64,000 nucleotides of DNA from Guptibacillus algicola (lineage in GTDB: Bacteria > Bacillota > Bacilli > Bacillales > Guptibacillaceae). Positions 39,732-48,193 of this stretch are shown here, in pieces. Positions within the stretch are counted from its first letter, which is position 1. The number at the start of each line of letters is the position of its first letter. The translations under genes were made by a program, and so were the position numbers. Where the stretch lies: NCBI RefSeq assembly GCF_020171805.1, contig NZ_JAIVAF010000001.1, forward strand, positions 1,116,001 through 1,180,000, given 5' to 3'. The notes beneath the pieces are model-generated. The model worked only from the letters and a program-made list of their open reading frames with translations. It was not told where the DNA came from and did no database searches.

Positions 39732-40295
39732 TTAATCTTGTTCAATTAAACCGTATTTTCCGTCTTTCCTGCGGTATACCACGTTTGTGTTTCCAGTAAC
39801 CGCACTAGAGAATACGAAAAAGCTGTGTCCCAGCATATCCATTTGTAGGATTGCTTCTTCTACATCCATCGGTTTGAATGTGAATCGTTTCGTTTTAACG
39901 ACTTGAAGTTCGTCTTCATCCTGATCAGCCTCAGCAACGCTTGTCATCGTTGGATTCAGTTCATCGCGGAACATATATTTTACGCTACCTTCCTGGCGGA
40001 ATTTGCGATTCACTTTTGTTTTATGCTTCCGGATTTGTCTTTCAAGCTTCTCAACTACTAGATCAATTGCTGCGTACATATCCTGATGTTCTTCTTCTGC
40101 TCTTAGTAATAGGTTCGGCATCGGAATTGTTACTTCAATCATCTGCTGATCGTTGTAAACTTTCATATTTACATGAACATCAGAGTTAGGTGGAGTATCG
40201 AAATACCTTTCAAGTTTACTTACCTTCTTCTCAGTATAATCTCTCATTGCAGGTGTAACCTTAATGTTTTCACCACGGATGTTGAAATTCATCAT
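39732..40295 (-). CDS. hpf: Ribosome hibernation promoting factor, long form
   Basis: Long HPF binds the 30S decoding site and dimerises ribosomes to 100S particles in stationary phase or stress. At 187 aa it has the N-terminal S30AE domain (FNIRGENIKVTPAMRDYTEKKVSKLERYF, ending near KHKTKVNRKFR) and the C-terminal dimerisation domain (VVKTKRFTFKPMDVEEAILQMDMLGHSFFVF). AGGAGG lies 8 bases before the first of two ATGs. The gene is next to secA as in B. subtilis. A candidate sigma-B promoter lies 40 bases upstream, in line with the stress control known for yvyD. Confidence 0.96.
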   Translation of the reverse strand: MMNFNIRGENIKVTPAMRDYTEKKVSKLERYFDTPPNSDVHVNMKVYNDQQMIEVTIPMPNLLLRAEEEHQDMYAAIDLVVEKLERQIRKHKTKVNRKFRQEGSVKYMFRDELNPTMTSVAEADQDEDELQVVKTKRFTFKPMDVEEAILQMDMLGHSFFVFSSAVTGNTNVVYRRKDGKYGLIEQD

Positions 40296-40334
40296 GTGGC
40301 ACTCCTCCTTCCATCTATAACTATATTATTCGTT

Positions 40335-40361
40335 ATACCCTTTCTCTTTCCCTTCATAAAC
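40335..40361 (-). promoter_or_regulatory. Candidate sigma-B promoter of hpf
   Basis: On the minus strand GTTTAT (40356-40361) and GGGTAT (40335-40340) are 15 bases apart, close to the general-stress sigma-B pattern GTTTAA-N12-15-GGGTAT. The spacer is at the upper limit. Confidence 0.5.
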
Positions 40362-40460
40362 TTTCAAAAAAATAAGTTTTTTTAACGATAAATTAACAAT
40401 ATACCGTTTTTTTCGACAATAATTTACATTTTTTCCTTATACATGAACGGTTTATCCCCA

Positions 40461-40490
40461 AAATAAAAAGCCCTTAAAAGATAAGGGCTC
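40461..40490 (-). terminator. Cold-shock gene terminator
   Basis: AGCCCTTA-TCTT-TTAAGGGCT on the minus strand followed by TTTTATTTTG, about 20 bases after the csp stop. Confidence 0.88.
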
Positions 40491-40507
40491 ATTCATTAGC
40501 AAGATTA

Positions 40508-40708
40508 TTAAGATACTTTTTCTACGTTAGCAGCCTGAGGACCGCGAGCGCCTTCTACAATTTCAAACTCAACAGTCTGGCCTTCTTCTAGAGACTTAAA
40601 CCCTTCACCACTGATTGCTGAAAAGTGAACGAATACATCGTCTCCATCTTCTCTCTCGATAAAACCGAATCCTTTTTCATTGTTAAACCATTTTACTTTT
40701 CCTTGCAT
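40508..40708 (-). CDS. csp: Cold-shock domain protein
   Basis: This is a 66-aa single cold-shock domain that binds single-stranded RNA and DNA and acts as an RNA chaperone. Both RNP motifs are present: KGFGFIE (RNP1) and DVFVHFSAI (RNP2), with the usual start [13 protein letters not shown]. The ATG at 40708 gives the standard size; an ATG at 40720 and a TTG at 40729 are in frame, and GAAGGGA fits neither of the ATGs ideally. It has its own strong promoter and terminator. It occupies the gap that in B. subtilis holds the late flagellar genes. Confidence 0.95.
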   Translation of the reverse strand: MQGKVKWFNNEKGFGFIEREDGDDVFVHFSAISGEGFKSLEEGQTVEFEIVEGARGPQAANVEKVS

Positions 40709-40757
40709 GTTGTTCAACATTCCCTTCAAAAATCTTCATGGCGTAAGCCACACTTTC

Positions 40758-40786
40758 ACTATACGCCCGCTCCCCTTACCTGTCAA
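40758..40786 (-). promoter_or_regulatory. Strong sigma-A promoter of csp
   Basis: TTGACA (40781-40786), 17 bases, TATAGT (40758-40763) on the minus strand, nearly ideal. Transcription would start near 40751, giving a leader of about 43 bases. Confidence 0.85.
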
Positions 40787-40851
40787 AGGGATGTTTTTGT
40801 TGATTTGACACGAATGGAGGCGCTTTCTAAAAAACTTTTCGACAACCGGAT

Positions 40852-41562
40852 TCAACCTCTACATAGTGTTAATGAATAGACCTCTTTTGCTCCATTACTA
40901 ACTAACGAATGTGCCGCGTGATGAATTGTCGTTCCTGTTGTATAAAGATCATCGATAACGAGGAGCTTTTTCCCTGAAATGAGTGAATGATTTGTAACTT
41001 GAAACATCTGCTCTGATCGATTTATTCGCTCTGCTCTTGATTTTTTGCTTTGTTTTTCTTCATGTTGCGTTCTTACAAGACAATGTTTCAACGTTTGGGA
41101 CTCTTTCTCTATCCAAATCTCACACTGATTGAATCCTCTTTCGTATAACCTTTCATTACTTAGTGGAATTGGAATCACCCCATCGATGAACTTATACGAT
41201 TTCCTTATTTTTTTTACGAAGACACTATTGAATGCCCTCCCAGCTTCGGCATCGCCTCTATATTTATAACGAACAAGAATATGTTTTATAAAATCGTTAT
41301 ATTCGTAAAAAGAACGATTATGAACGAACGTGTTACTTTGATCCTTCCTCTTCCACTTTTGGCAATCTAAACACTTTTTTTCATGTATATAATCATGGTT
41401 TAGTTTTGCGAGAGGTCTTCCACACATTAGACAAATTTCCCCGGAAATAGGAGCAAGTTTCGACTTGCATTCTTCACAAATCTTCCACTCTTCTTCAAAT
41501 ATAGAGAACATCCCCCACGAAACACGATCAATTGTATCCCTACACCATAAACAGTTTCTCAC
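40852..41562 (-). CDS. comFC: Competence protein ComFC
   Basis: ComFC is a cytoplasmic phosphoribosyltransferase-like protein required for DNA uptake; it works with ComFA. The N-terminus has zinc cysteine pairs (CLWC, CEEC, CLMC, CLDC) and the C-terminus the PRPP motif LLVIDDLYTTGTTI. The middle carries YKYRGDAEAG and PIPLSNERLYERGFNQ, typical of the family. The GTG at 41562 overlaps the comFA stop as GTGA and has AGAGG 9 bases ahead; the ATG at 41571 sits against that site. About 236 aa. No comFB gene lies between comFA and comFC. Confidence 0.94.
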   Translation of the reverse strand: MRNCLWCRDTIDRVSWGMFSIFEEEWKICEECKSKLAPISGEICLMCGRPLAKLNHDYIHEKKCLDCQKWKRKDQSNTFVHNRSFYEYNDFIKHILVRYKYRGDAEAGRAFNSVFVKKIRKSYKFIDGVIPIPLSNERLYERGFNQCEIWIEKESQTLKHCLVRTQHEEKQSKKSRAERINRSEQMFQVTNHSLISGKKLLVIDDLYTTGTTIHHAAHSLVSNGAKEVYSLTLCRG

Positions 41563-43052
41563 TTGAGCCATCCTCTTCTCTCTGCCTCTATATTCATTTT
41601 CTTGATATGTCGTACAGCTAATACCATGTCATTTGTTTTACCGAAATGAAACAAAGCTATTTCCCCATCAGGATATTTTTCGCTTCTTCCTGCTCTGCCA
41701 GCGATTTGCACAAGTGCATTTTCCGTAAAAATTTCTGCTTCCGCACCTAAAACCCCGACCGAAACATTCTCTATTGTCACGCCTCTTTCTAATATTGTCG
41801 TAGTAAGAAGTAATGGATAGTGAGCCGCGCGAAAGTTTTTAACTTTTTCAACACGTTCAGGATCTTCGGAATGAACCGCTTCACAACTTACACCAACTGC
41901 TTCCAGTAAGTATTGAAGTTGTTCAATAAGTTTAATAGAAGGAACAAACAACATCACTGGCTTCTTATTATCAAATTGTATCTTTAACCACTGTATGAGG
42001 AGCTTCGGTACTTTTCCTTTTTGAATACTTTTTCTCCAGTTTCCAATCCACACGTATCTTGGAATCGGTAAAGGATGACGGTGGAAGCGAGCGGGAATTC
42101 GCACATGTGGTAACGATTGTTCATTCACTTGTTGGAGAATCTTTTTGGAAGGCGTTGCGGTGAGGTATATTAATGCCCCGCAATCTTTTCGAGCCTTTTG
42201 CACGGCATATTTAAGTGTAGCGTCATATTCAAATGGAAAAGCGTCTACTTCATCAATAATCATGACATCGAAGAAATTTTTGTAACGGACTAATTGATGT
42301 GTGGTGGAGATGATGAATGATGTTAAAGGGTCCGTACTTCCTGCATAAAGACCAGAAATATCTATGTTCGGAAAAACCTTACGTAAACGTGGGAGTAATT
42401 CAAGTACTACATCAGTTCTTGGTGTAGCAATACAAATCGTCTTGTTTTCTAAAATAGCAGCTTCAAGACCATTAAATAAAACTTCAGTTTTTCCGCTACC
42501 ACATACTGCCCAAACCAGTAGTTTTTTATTTTCCTGTATGGTGAGCTTTACTAGATTAGAAGCTTCTTGTTGTCCTTCAGAAAGTTTTCCATTCCATTGT
42601 AAAGTTGTGGGTGGATGATAAGAGGTTGTGAGAGGAGAGTGATATAGGGGGGAGCATGCGCTGACTCGTCCCATCATGATGCATTGTCTACAGTAGCGAC
42701 ACGCATTATTTTTACATCTTGCACACGGATAGAACCCGAAGCCATCAATGCTTCCACACCTCATACAAGTAGGTTTTCTAGATATCATTTGAATTCCAGC
42801 TTCTATCTGAAGATATCCATTTACGTAGTGATCATGCAGTATTTCTATAGAAAAAGGAATTTCATCTATTAGGAGATGGCGGCCATTTAGGAGTATTAGG
42901 AGTTCATGTGAAGGGGTGTAATCTAGCGTTGTTGGTAGTGGTGCAAATAAATCGAAGTGATTGATCGGATAATAGGATTCAAGGTTGCCCTTTGTAATTC
43001 CCTCTGGTATAAGAACATTTCTATTGTTAATAGTGGAAGAAGTAAATCTCAT
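41559..43052 (-). CDS. comFA: Competence DNA helicase ComFA
   Basis: ComFA is a membrane-associated DEAD-box motor that helps pull transforming DNA into the cell. It has a four-cysteine-pair zinc region near residues 120-150 (CMRCGS, CARCKN, CRYCRQC), Walker A WAVCGSGKTEVLF, box II MIIDEVDAFPFEYD, motif III IYLTATPSK and motif VI VQIAGRAGRSEKYPDGE. ATG at 43052 has AGAGGAA 9 bases before, so the frame running into degV is not used. About 497 aa, slightly longer than the B. subtilis protein. No ComK box was recognised upstream, which would have to lie inside degV. Confidence 0.94.
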   Translation of the reverse strand: MRFTSSTINNRNVLIPEGITKGNLESYYPINHFDLFAPLPTTLDYTPSHELLILLNGRHLLIDEIPFSIEILHDHYVNGYLQIEAGIQMISRKPTCMRCGSIDGFGFYPCARCKNNACRYCRQCIMMGRVSACSPLYHSPLTTSYHPPTTLQWNGKLSEGQQEASNLVKLTIQENKKLLVWAVCGSGKTEVLFNGLEAAILENKTICIATPRTDVVLELLPRLRKVFPNIDISGLYAGSTDPLTSFIISTTHQLVRYKNFFDVMIIDEVDAFPFEYDATLKYAVQKARKDCGALIYLTATPSKKILQQVNEQSLPHVRIPARFHRHPLPIPRYVWIGNWRKSIQKGKVPKLLIQWLKIQFDNKKPVMLFVPSIKLIEQLQYLLEAVGVSCEAVHSEDPERVEKVKNFRAAHYPLLLTTTILERGVTIENVSVGVLGAEAEIFTENALVQIAGRAGRSEKYPDGEIALFHFGKTNDMVLAVRHIKKMNIEAERRGWLK

Positions 43053-43080
43053 AGATTTACTTCCTCTCGTATTAGCAGTC

Positions 43081-43929
43081 TCATGGACGATACCATCCGA
43101 TTCCAATAGATCCTTCACCGAGATGAGACGCAATAACTGGACCAAAATAGCTGAGAACCACCTCTATATTAGAGTAGTCCGCTTCAAGTTTATCCTTCAG
43201 TTTTTCAGCTTCTTCTCTATTATTAGCATGGATGACAGTTAATTTAATAGGTTCTCCTTGCTTCGCGTCCTCTTCAACTAGTGACAGGATCTTATTTAAT
43301 GCTTTCTTCTTTGTTCTAATTTTTTCGTATGGCACGATTTTTTTATTCTCAAATGTGAGCACCGGCTTTACTTGTAGCAAGTTTCCTACAAAAAGTTGAG
43401 CACCATTCAGGCGACCTCCTCTATGGAGATGACTTAAATCATCTACCACAAAGTATGCAGGCATACCCTTTTCTTTCATTGATGTAAGTCTTTGTAGAAT
43501 CGCAGCTCCATTATGTCCCTCTTGAGCCATACGAGCAGCTTCGAGAACATAGAATCCTTGCATCATACAACTGATTTCTGAGTCAAAGACATGGACATCT
43601 ATTCCTTCGACCATTTCCCCAGCTGAGTGTGCCGATTGAAATGTACCACTGATTCCACTTGAAAGAGTAATCGTAATGACCTCTTTGTGATCCTCCGAAA
43701 GTTTCTCGTACGCTTCTACAAAACTTCCTATAGCAGGCTGAGACGTTTTGGGTAAGTCTTCATCATTACGAATTTGGTCAAAAAACTCTTCTGCTTTTAT
43801 TTCTTTTTCTTCAAGATATGATTCATTCCCAAAAATTACGCTGAGAGGAACCATCGTAATATTATATTCATCCAGGAGTTCACCTGGGATGTATGCGGTG
43901 CTATCTGTAACAACAGCAACAGTTTTCAT
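43081..43929 (-). CDS. degV: DegV-family fatty-acid-binding protein
   Basis: DegV (FakB-type) proteins bind one fatty acid and present it to a kinase for phosphorylation and entry to phospholipid synthesis. At 282 aa it has the family pattern: VAVVTDSTAYIPGELL at the start with the fatty-acid-contacting Thr/Ser, TSQPAIGSFVEAY, ITLSSGISGTFQSA and DDLSHLHRGGRL, and an end HLGEGSIGIGWY. ATG at 43929 has AGAGGCG upstream; the frame continues to 43947 without a site. It lies between degU and comFA as in B. subtilis and has a good promoter. Confidence 0.93.
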   Translation of the reverse strand: MKTVAVVTDSTAYIPGELLDEYNITMVPLSVIFGNESYLEEKEIKAEEFFDQIRNDEDLPKTSQPAIGSFVEAYEKLSEDHKEVITITLSSGISGTFQSAHSAGEMVEGIDVHVFDSEISCMMQGFYVLEAARMAQEGHNGAAILQRLTSMKEKGMPAYFVVDDLSHLHRGGRLNGAQLFVGNLLQVKPVLTFENKKIVPYEKIRTKKKALNKILSLVEEDAKQGEPIKLTVIHANNREEAEKLKDKLEADYSNIEVVLSYFGPVIASHLGEGSIGIGWYRP

Positions 43930-43976
43930 AATAACGCCTCTCTTCATGATACTTTTGTTAGATTGCAGCTAAGCTA

Positions 43977-44005
43977 ATCATAGAATACTTTTTGTAGTGT
44001 GCCAA
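43977..44005 (-). promoter_or_regulatory. degV promoter
   Basis: TTGGCA (44000-44005), 17 bases, TATGAT (43977-43982) on the minus strand, about 40 bases before degV. A second TTGACA at 44034-44039 has no well-spaced -10. Confidence 0.6.
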
Positions 44006-44066
44006 CAGATCTAAGCAATGTTTTCATAATATTTGTCAACCACAAATGCCATATTTTTTAATGTAA

Positions 44067-44095
44067 TTGTCGAAAAATGAATCTTTTAGTAAAAT
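44067..44095 (+). promoter_or_regulatory. Promoter of the NlpC/P60 gene
   Basis: TTGTCG (44067-44072), 17 bases, TAAAAT (44090-44095) on the plus strand. It would give a leader of about 115 bases before the gene at 44219. Confidence 0.5.
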
Positions 44096-44218
44096 AGACC
44101 ACTATTCTGTTACAACATTGTAATCTCATGTTCATCGCACTGTTATCTCTATCCTGTAAACTAGCAATCGTAAAGAAAAATAAAATGTTTAATATATTAC
44201 TTCAGGGGGAATTATATA

Positions 44219-45145
44219 ATGTTTAAGAAAGTTGTTATCACTACTACGATTGCTGGGTCACTTTTATTAGCACCAAACGTAAGCGAAGCTGCACTTGGTG
44301 ATCAAACACTTTACAATGGCATGAAGCACTCTGACGTAACTGAACTTCAAAATCTACTAGATAGCAAAGGCTATTTTAACTACCATACAGCAACAGGATA
44401 TTTTGGATCAATCACAGAATCTGGCGTACGTAGCTTTCAACGCAGTGCAGGAATTACAGTTGACGGAGTCGTTGGACCACAAACTGTAAAAGCACTTAAC
44501 GGAGCTTCAGTACAAGCAACTAGCCAATCTACTTCTTCTAATTATTCAGGAACAGTTCGTTACGGAGATCGTGGACAACAAGTTTCTAACCTACAAAGCC
44601 AGTTAAAGAATAAAGGCTTCTATAACTATTCAGTAGATGGTGTTTTCGGACCTGTCACTAGAAACGCAGTTATGGATTTCCAAAGCTCTAACGGCTTGAC
44701 TGTCGATGGAATCGCTGGACCACAGACATTTGGAGCACTTTCTGGTGCATCAACGTCTACTTCCTCATCATCGAACACAAGCACAGAAACAGCTAGCACA
44801 TCTGTAGTACCAATTGCAAAACAATACATAGGCGTTCCTTATGTTTGGGGTGGATCTACTCCATCTGGATTTGACTGCAGTGGCTTCCTACAATACGCAT
44901 TCAACAAAGCTGGTGAATCACTACCTCGTACAGTAGCAAGCATGTGGAATGCTACAAGCAGTGTTTCATCTCCATCAGTAGGAGATTTAGTATTCTTTGA
45001 AACATACAAAGCTGGCCCATCTCACGCTGGTATTTACCTTGGAAACGGCAAGTTTATCCACGCTTCTTCTTCTTACGGAGTAACGATCAGCAGCATGGAT
45101 AACTCTTACTGGGCACCACGTTACCTAGGTGCGAAAGAAGTATAA
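44219..45145 (+). CDS. Secreted NlpC/P60 peptidoglycan endopeptidase
   Basis: This is a 308-aa secreted cell-wall hydrolase expected to cleave D-Glu to diamino acid bonds in stem peptides. A signal peptide covers residues 1-25 (ending SEAA). Two peptidoglycan-binding-1 repeats follow at about 30-97 and 113-180, each with the pattern LQ..L...GYF/GFYNY...G.FGP.T..AV..FQ...G and VDG(V/I)AGPQT. After a Ser/Thr linker comes the NlpC/P60 domain with the catalytic Cys in [12 protein letters not shown], the His in [10 protein letters not shown] and the third polar residue His in [13 protein letters not shown] precedes the ATG. It lies alone between degV and degU, divergent from degV. Confidence 0.93.
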   Translation: MFKKVVITTTIAGSLLLAPNVSEAALGDQTLYNGMKHSDVTELQNLLDSKGYFNYHTATGYFGSITESGVRSFQRSAGITVDGVVGPQTVKALNGASVQATSQSTSSNYSGTVRYGDRGQQVSNLQSQLKNKGFYNYSVDGVFGPVTRNAVMDFQSSNGLTVDGIAGPQTFGALSGASTSTSSSSNTSTETASTSVVPIAKQYIGVPYVWGGSTPSGFDCSGFLQYAFNKAGESLPRTVASMWNATSSVSSPSVGDLVFFETYKAGPSHAGIYLGNGKFIHASSSYGVTISSMDNSYWAPRYLGAKEV

Positions 45146-45158
45146 ACCATATATTAAT

Positions 45159-45190
45159 GAAGGAACTCCTTTTATAGGAGTTCCTTTTTT
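45159..45190 (+). terminator. Terminator of the NlpC/P60 gene
   Basis: AAGGAACTCC-TTTTAT-AGGAGTTCCTT followed by TTTTTG on the plus strand, 14 bases after the stop. Confidence 0.88.
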
Positions 45191-45226
45191 GTTGATGGTA
45201 TGAAACTAGTAAACTCGAAATCCTGC

Positions 45227-45251
45227 ACAAAAAAAGATGCGCATCAGCGCA
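45227..45251 (-). terminator. degU terminator
   Basis: GGTGCGC-TGAT-GCGCATC on the minus strand overlaps the degU stop and runs into TTTTTTTGTGC. Confidence 0.8.
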
Positions 45252-45948
45252 CCTTTACCCAACCTTTTTTAATCGCTTCTACAACCGCTTGCGTACGATC
45301 GTTTACATTCATTTTTTGGAGAATGTTTGAAACGTGGTTTTTAACTGTCTTTTCACTTATGAAAAGCTCTTCACCAATCGAACGATTGCTTTTACCATCC
45401 GTTAATAACTGGAGAACTTCACACTCTCTACGTGTTAAAATATGAAGCGGTTTGCGATATTCAACTTCTTTAAAACCAATCTGAGCAGTTGTTTTTTTAC
45501 CTTCTGTTGCAAGTCTTCTATATTCATCTACCAAATTGTGCGTCACTTTCGGATGAATATAAGCTCCACCAGAAGCTACAACTTTAACAGCTTCTACAAG
45601 AGAATTCGCATCCATTTCTTTAAGAAGGTAACCAGCAGCTCCAGTCTTCACAGCGTGAGTAACGTATGTTTCATCATCATGAATTGAAAGAATAATAACC
45701 TTTGTATCTGGTACTTGTTCAATTAACTGTCTAGTCGCTTCCACACCATTTACGTGAGGCATATTGATGTCCATTAGCACAACGTCCGGCTTATGGTCCT
45801 CAACAAGGCGAAGTGCGTCTCCACCGTCATCACCTTCAGCGATTACTTCAAAATCATCTTCCATATCCAAAATTCGTTTTACACCTTCACGAAATAATCG
45901 ATGATCATCTATGATAACAATTTTTGTTAAAGCTTTTGCTGTATACAT
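45244..45948 (-). CDS. degU: Response regulator DegU
   Basis: DegU controls secreted enzymes, competence, biofilm and motility genes in Bacillus. At 234 aa it has a receiver domain with acidic pocket [10 protein letters not shown], phospho-acceptor Asp60 in VVLMDINMP and Lys in LLKEMD. A LuxR/NarL helix-turn-helix follows at about 165-225 ([41 protein letters not shown]). It is very close to B. subtilis DegU, including [21 protein letters not shown] lies 10 bases before the ATG, and only 3 bases separate it from degS, so both are made together. Confidence 0.97.
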   Translation of the reverse strand: MYTAKALTKIVIIDDHRLFREGVKRILDMEDDFEVIAEGDDGGDALRLVEDHKPDVVLMDINMPHVNGVEATRQLIEQVPDTKVIILSIHDDETYVTHAVKTGAAGYLLKEMDANSLVEAVKVVASGGAYIHPKVTHNLVDEYRRLATEGKKTTAQIGFKEVEYRKPLHILTRRECEVLQLLTDGKSNRSIGEELFISEKTVKNHVSNILQKMNVNDRTQAVVEAIKKGWVKVR

Positions 45949-45951
45949 ATC

Positions 45952-47103
45952 TTACACGCCCTCCTGTTCATGTATCGGGATTCTTATCAAAATATATGTA
46001 CCCTTTTTTGGCGTCGAATCAACTTTAATCGTACCATTTAATAAGCCGACTCGTTCTTTCATTCCTAACAACCCAAAAGATTGATCTTTACGCACATTAA
46101 CATCGAAACCAATTCCATTATCTTGAATCGTTACCACAATCTTATCACCATCTAGATTCAGGTCAACATGTATTTTGCTAGCTTCTGCATGTTTAATTGC
46201 ATTTTGGACGGCTTCTTGCACGAGGCGGAAGATTGCAGCTTCTAATCGGACGTGCATGCGTTGTATTCCTTCATAGTATTCGAAAGTAATCGACGCATTT
46301 GATCGTTCATCAACTCGATTTAAATATTTTAACAATGTGGGAATAAGACCAAGATCATCGAGAGCCATCGGACGAAGATCATAGATTAACCTTCTTACCT
46401 CAGATAATGCGTCCTCAATTAAACTCCGCATATCTTTTATCTCTTTAAATGCTTCATCTTTTCCCTTTTTCTCGTAAATTCGTTCTATTAACTGTGACCT
46501 TAACAATACGTTCGCAAGTACTTGGGCTGGTCCGTCATGAATTTCCCGTGAGAGACGTTTTCTTTCCTCTTCTTGAGCTTCAATAATACGTAGACCATAC
46601 TCTTGTTTTCTTTTGGCATCTTCTATAGCTTCACCATATTGCCTAAGCTCTCCACCTAAAAAGCTAAGAACTGTAGAAATTTGACTCATGAATGATTCAG
46701 CTTTATCAGATGTTTTCCTTACTGATGAGATCCTGTTTTCTATGCTGGCGATGTGATCTTTCAACCTAGTTTCTTTCTCTAAACTTATGGAGAGTTTAAT
46801 TTGTGCTTCTGATGCCTGCTCATAGGCCCTTCTGATAACTGGCTCTCCATAATTATGAAAGTTCTTACTGATTTTCACAAGCTCAGCTCTAGCGATTCGA
46901 TCTTCATGGAGCCTAGTTTCTCTCAATTTCTGAACTGTGTTGAGTTCTTCTTTTAAAAGTAGAAGTTGCTCATTTAGCTCTTGATATTCCTCATGAGAGT
47001 GCTCTCCAATTTCGAAAAGCTTTGATTTGCTTGTGTTTATGCTTTCCATCGTTTTATCCAGGATAGCATCGAGCGCGTTTGGATCTAACTTTTGAAAACT
47101 CAA
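45952..47103 (-). CDS. degS: Sensor histidine kinase DegS
   Basis: DegS is a soluble cytoplasmic kinase that phosphorylates DegU. At 383 aa it has a long coiled-coil sensor region in the first 180 residues (SKLFEIGEHSHEEYQELNEQ, then heptads), the HisKA_3 phosphorylation motif RLSREIHDGPAQVLANVLLR near residue 190, and a GHKL ATPase domain with VQEAVQNAIKHAEASKI and VTIQDNGIGFDV, GLLGMKERVGLL. There are no membrane segments, as expected. GGAGGAG precedes the ATG. It is transcribed first, upstream of degU. Confidence 0.97.
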   Translation of the reverse strand: MSFQKLDPNALDAILDKTMESINTSKSKLFEIGEHSHEEYQELNEQLLLLKEELNTVQKLRETRLHEDRIARAELVKISKNFHNYGEPVIRRAYEQASEAQIKLSISLEKETRLKDHIASIENRISSVRKTSDKAESFMSQISTVLSFLGGELRQYGEAIEDAKRKQEYGLRIIEAQEEERKRLSREIHDGPAQVLANVLLRSQLIERIYEKKGKDEAFKEIKDMRSLIEDALSEVRRLIYDLRPMALDDLGLIPTLLKYLNRVDERSNASITFEYYEGIQRMHVRLEAAIFRLVQEAVQNAIKHAEASKIHVDLNLDGDKIVVTIQDNGIGFDVNVRKDQSFGLLGMKERVGLLNGTIKVDSTPKKGTYILIRIPIHEQEGV

Positions 47104-47142
47104 GCTTACTCCTCCATTTCTTTAGGAGACGGACGTCGAGAA

Positions 47143-47171
47143 AAGATAGTCCAAAAGTACTTCTTTTACAA
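47143..47171 (-). promoter_or_regulatory. degS-degU promoter
   Basis: TTGTAA (47166-47171), 17 bases, TATCTT (47143-47148) on the minus strand, about 40 bases before degS. Confidence 0.5.
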
Positions 47172-47213
47172 AATTCGTATCGGACCGCCTGTTTATGTCA
47201 TTAGGAATAATAT

Positions 47214-47242
47214 TTGATGGATTAATTTAGGACACTTATAAT
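47214..47242 (+). promoter_or_regulatory. yvyE promoter
   Basis: TTGATG (47214-47219), 17 bases, TATAAT (47237-47242) on the plus strand. The leader before yvyE would be about 115 bases and holds an imperfect inverted repeat near 47283-47315. Confidence 0.65.
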
Positions 47243-47365
47243 GAATATGTCTAAATCGAGGTGTTTCCAAGCCATATTAGTATTCTTTATCTTGATACTA
47301 TTCGATAATAAAGAACAAATCCCCTTCCAACCAAAAAATTGTAAGGGATTATGGAGGTAATAATT

Positions 47366-48004
47366 TTGCTTAACTCTTATTTAACCGTGAAAGGTGAAGG
47401 AGAATATGAGATGGTTATTCAGAAATCTCGCTTCATCGCACATGTAAAAAGGACAACCACTGAAGAAGAAGCCCAAGCGTTCATCCAACATATCAAAAAA
47501 ACCCACAACAACGCTACCCATAATTGTTCAGCATACTTAATTGGCGAGCAGGACAACATCCAAAAAGCTAACGATGATGGAGAACCTTCCGGAACGGCAG
47601 GAGTCCCGATGTTAGAGGTCTTAAAAAAGAAACAACTGAAAGATACTACCGTCGTAGTTACCCGATACTTTGGGGGGATTAAACTAGGTGCGGGTGGGCT
47701 AATCCGTGCATACGGTCAAACGGTTTCAGAAGGTATAAATGCTACGGGTATAGTTGAACGAAAGCTTATGACGGAGATACAGACAAATATCTACTATACT
47801 TTGCTTGGAAAAGTCGAAAACGAAATCCGTTCTTCGAATTATATACTGAAGAAAATAAATTATTTAGAAAATGTTCAGGTAATCGTTATTGTAGAGCGAG
47901 GTGAAGAAGAATCTTTCATAGAGTGGATGACGAACTTAACAAGCGGTAAAGGCACAATCAGTGTGCATAACCAACTATATATTGAAGTTAATTTTCCTTC
48001 ATAA
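47366..48004 (+). CDS. yvyE: IMPACT/YigZ family protein YvyE
   Basis: This is a cytoplasmic protein of the UPF0029/IMPACT family, linked in other organisms with ribosome binding or translation stress; its function in Bacillus is unsettled. At 212 aa it begins LNSYLTVKGEGEYEMVIQKSRF and has the family signatures NATHNCSAYLIGE, DDGEPSGTAGVPMLEVL and VVTRYFGGIKLGAGGLIRAYG. A C-terminal DUF1949 domain follows from about residue 135. A TTG at 47366 has GGAGGT 7 bases ahead; the ATG at 47351 overlaps that site. It lies between degS and tagO, as in B. subtilis. Confidence 0.94.
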   Translation: MLNSYLTVKGEGEYEMVIQKSRFIAHVKRTTTEEEAQAFIQHIKKTHNNATHNCSAYLIGEQDNIQKANDDGEPSGTAGVPMLEVLKKKQLKDTTVVVTRYFGGIKLGAGGLIRAYGQTVSEGINATGIVERKLMTEIQTNIYYTLLGKVENEIRSSNYILKKINYLENVQVIVIVERGEEESFIEWMTNLTSGKGTISVHNQLYIEVNFPS

Positions 48005-48033
48005 GACGTAGAACTATCGTAAAATAATTTAAT

Positions 48034-48091
48034 AAAACACATTCCCTATCTTCCCAGTATTTTGATATCATTATGGAGTATGTGTTTTTTT
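48034..48091 (+). terminator. yvyE terminator
   Basis: AAAACACAT and ATGTGTTTTTTT enclose a 37-base loop with a small inner TCC/GGA pairing, 30 bases after yvyE, ending in a T tract. Confidence 0.55.
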
Positions 48092-48193
48092 GTCGAAGCA
48101 TATAACTAAGTTATCAAGAAAGAGCATGACAAAGTTTTCATTTTCATAAAGAGGGAAATGTTATGTGAATGCATAGTAAAGTAGGTGAAAAAC

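Noticed and set aside
42600-42780. Cysteine-rich region of comFA as a separate small zinc protein
   Set aside because: It is continuous with the helicase frame and matches the known zinc cluster of ComFA.
43053-43300. ComK box upstream of comFA inside degV
   Set aside because: No pair of AAAA-N5-TTTT elements at suitable spacing could be found by eye.
44034-44039. TTGACA as the -35 box of degV
   Set aside because: The nearest -10-like hexamer is 19 bases away; TTGGCA-N17-TATGAT at 43977-44005 is better.
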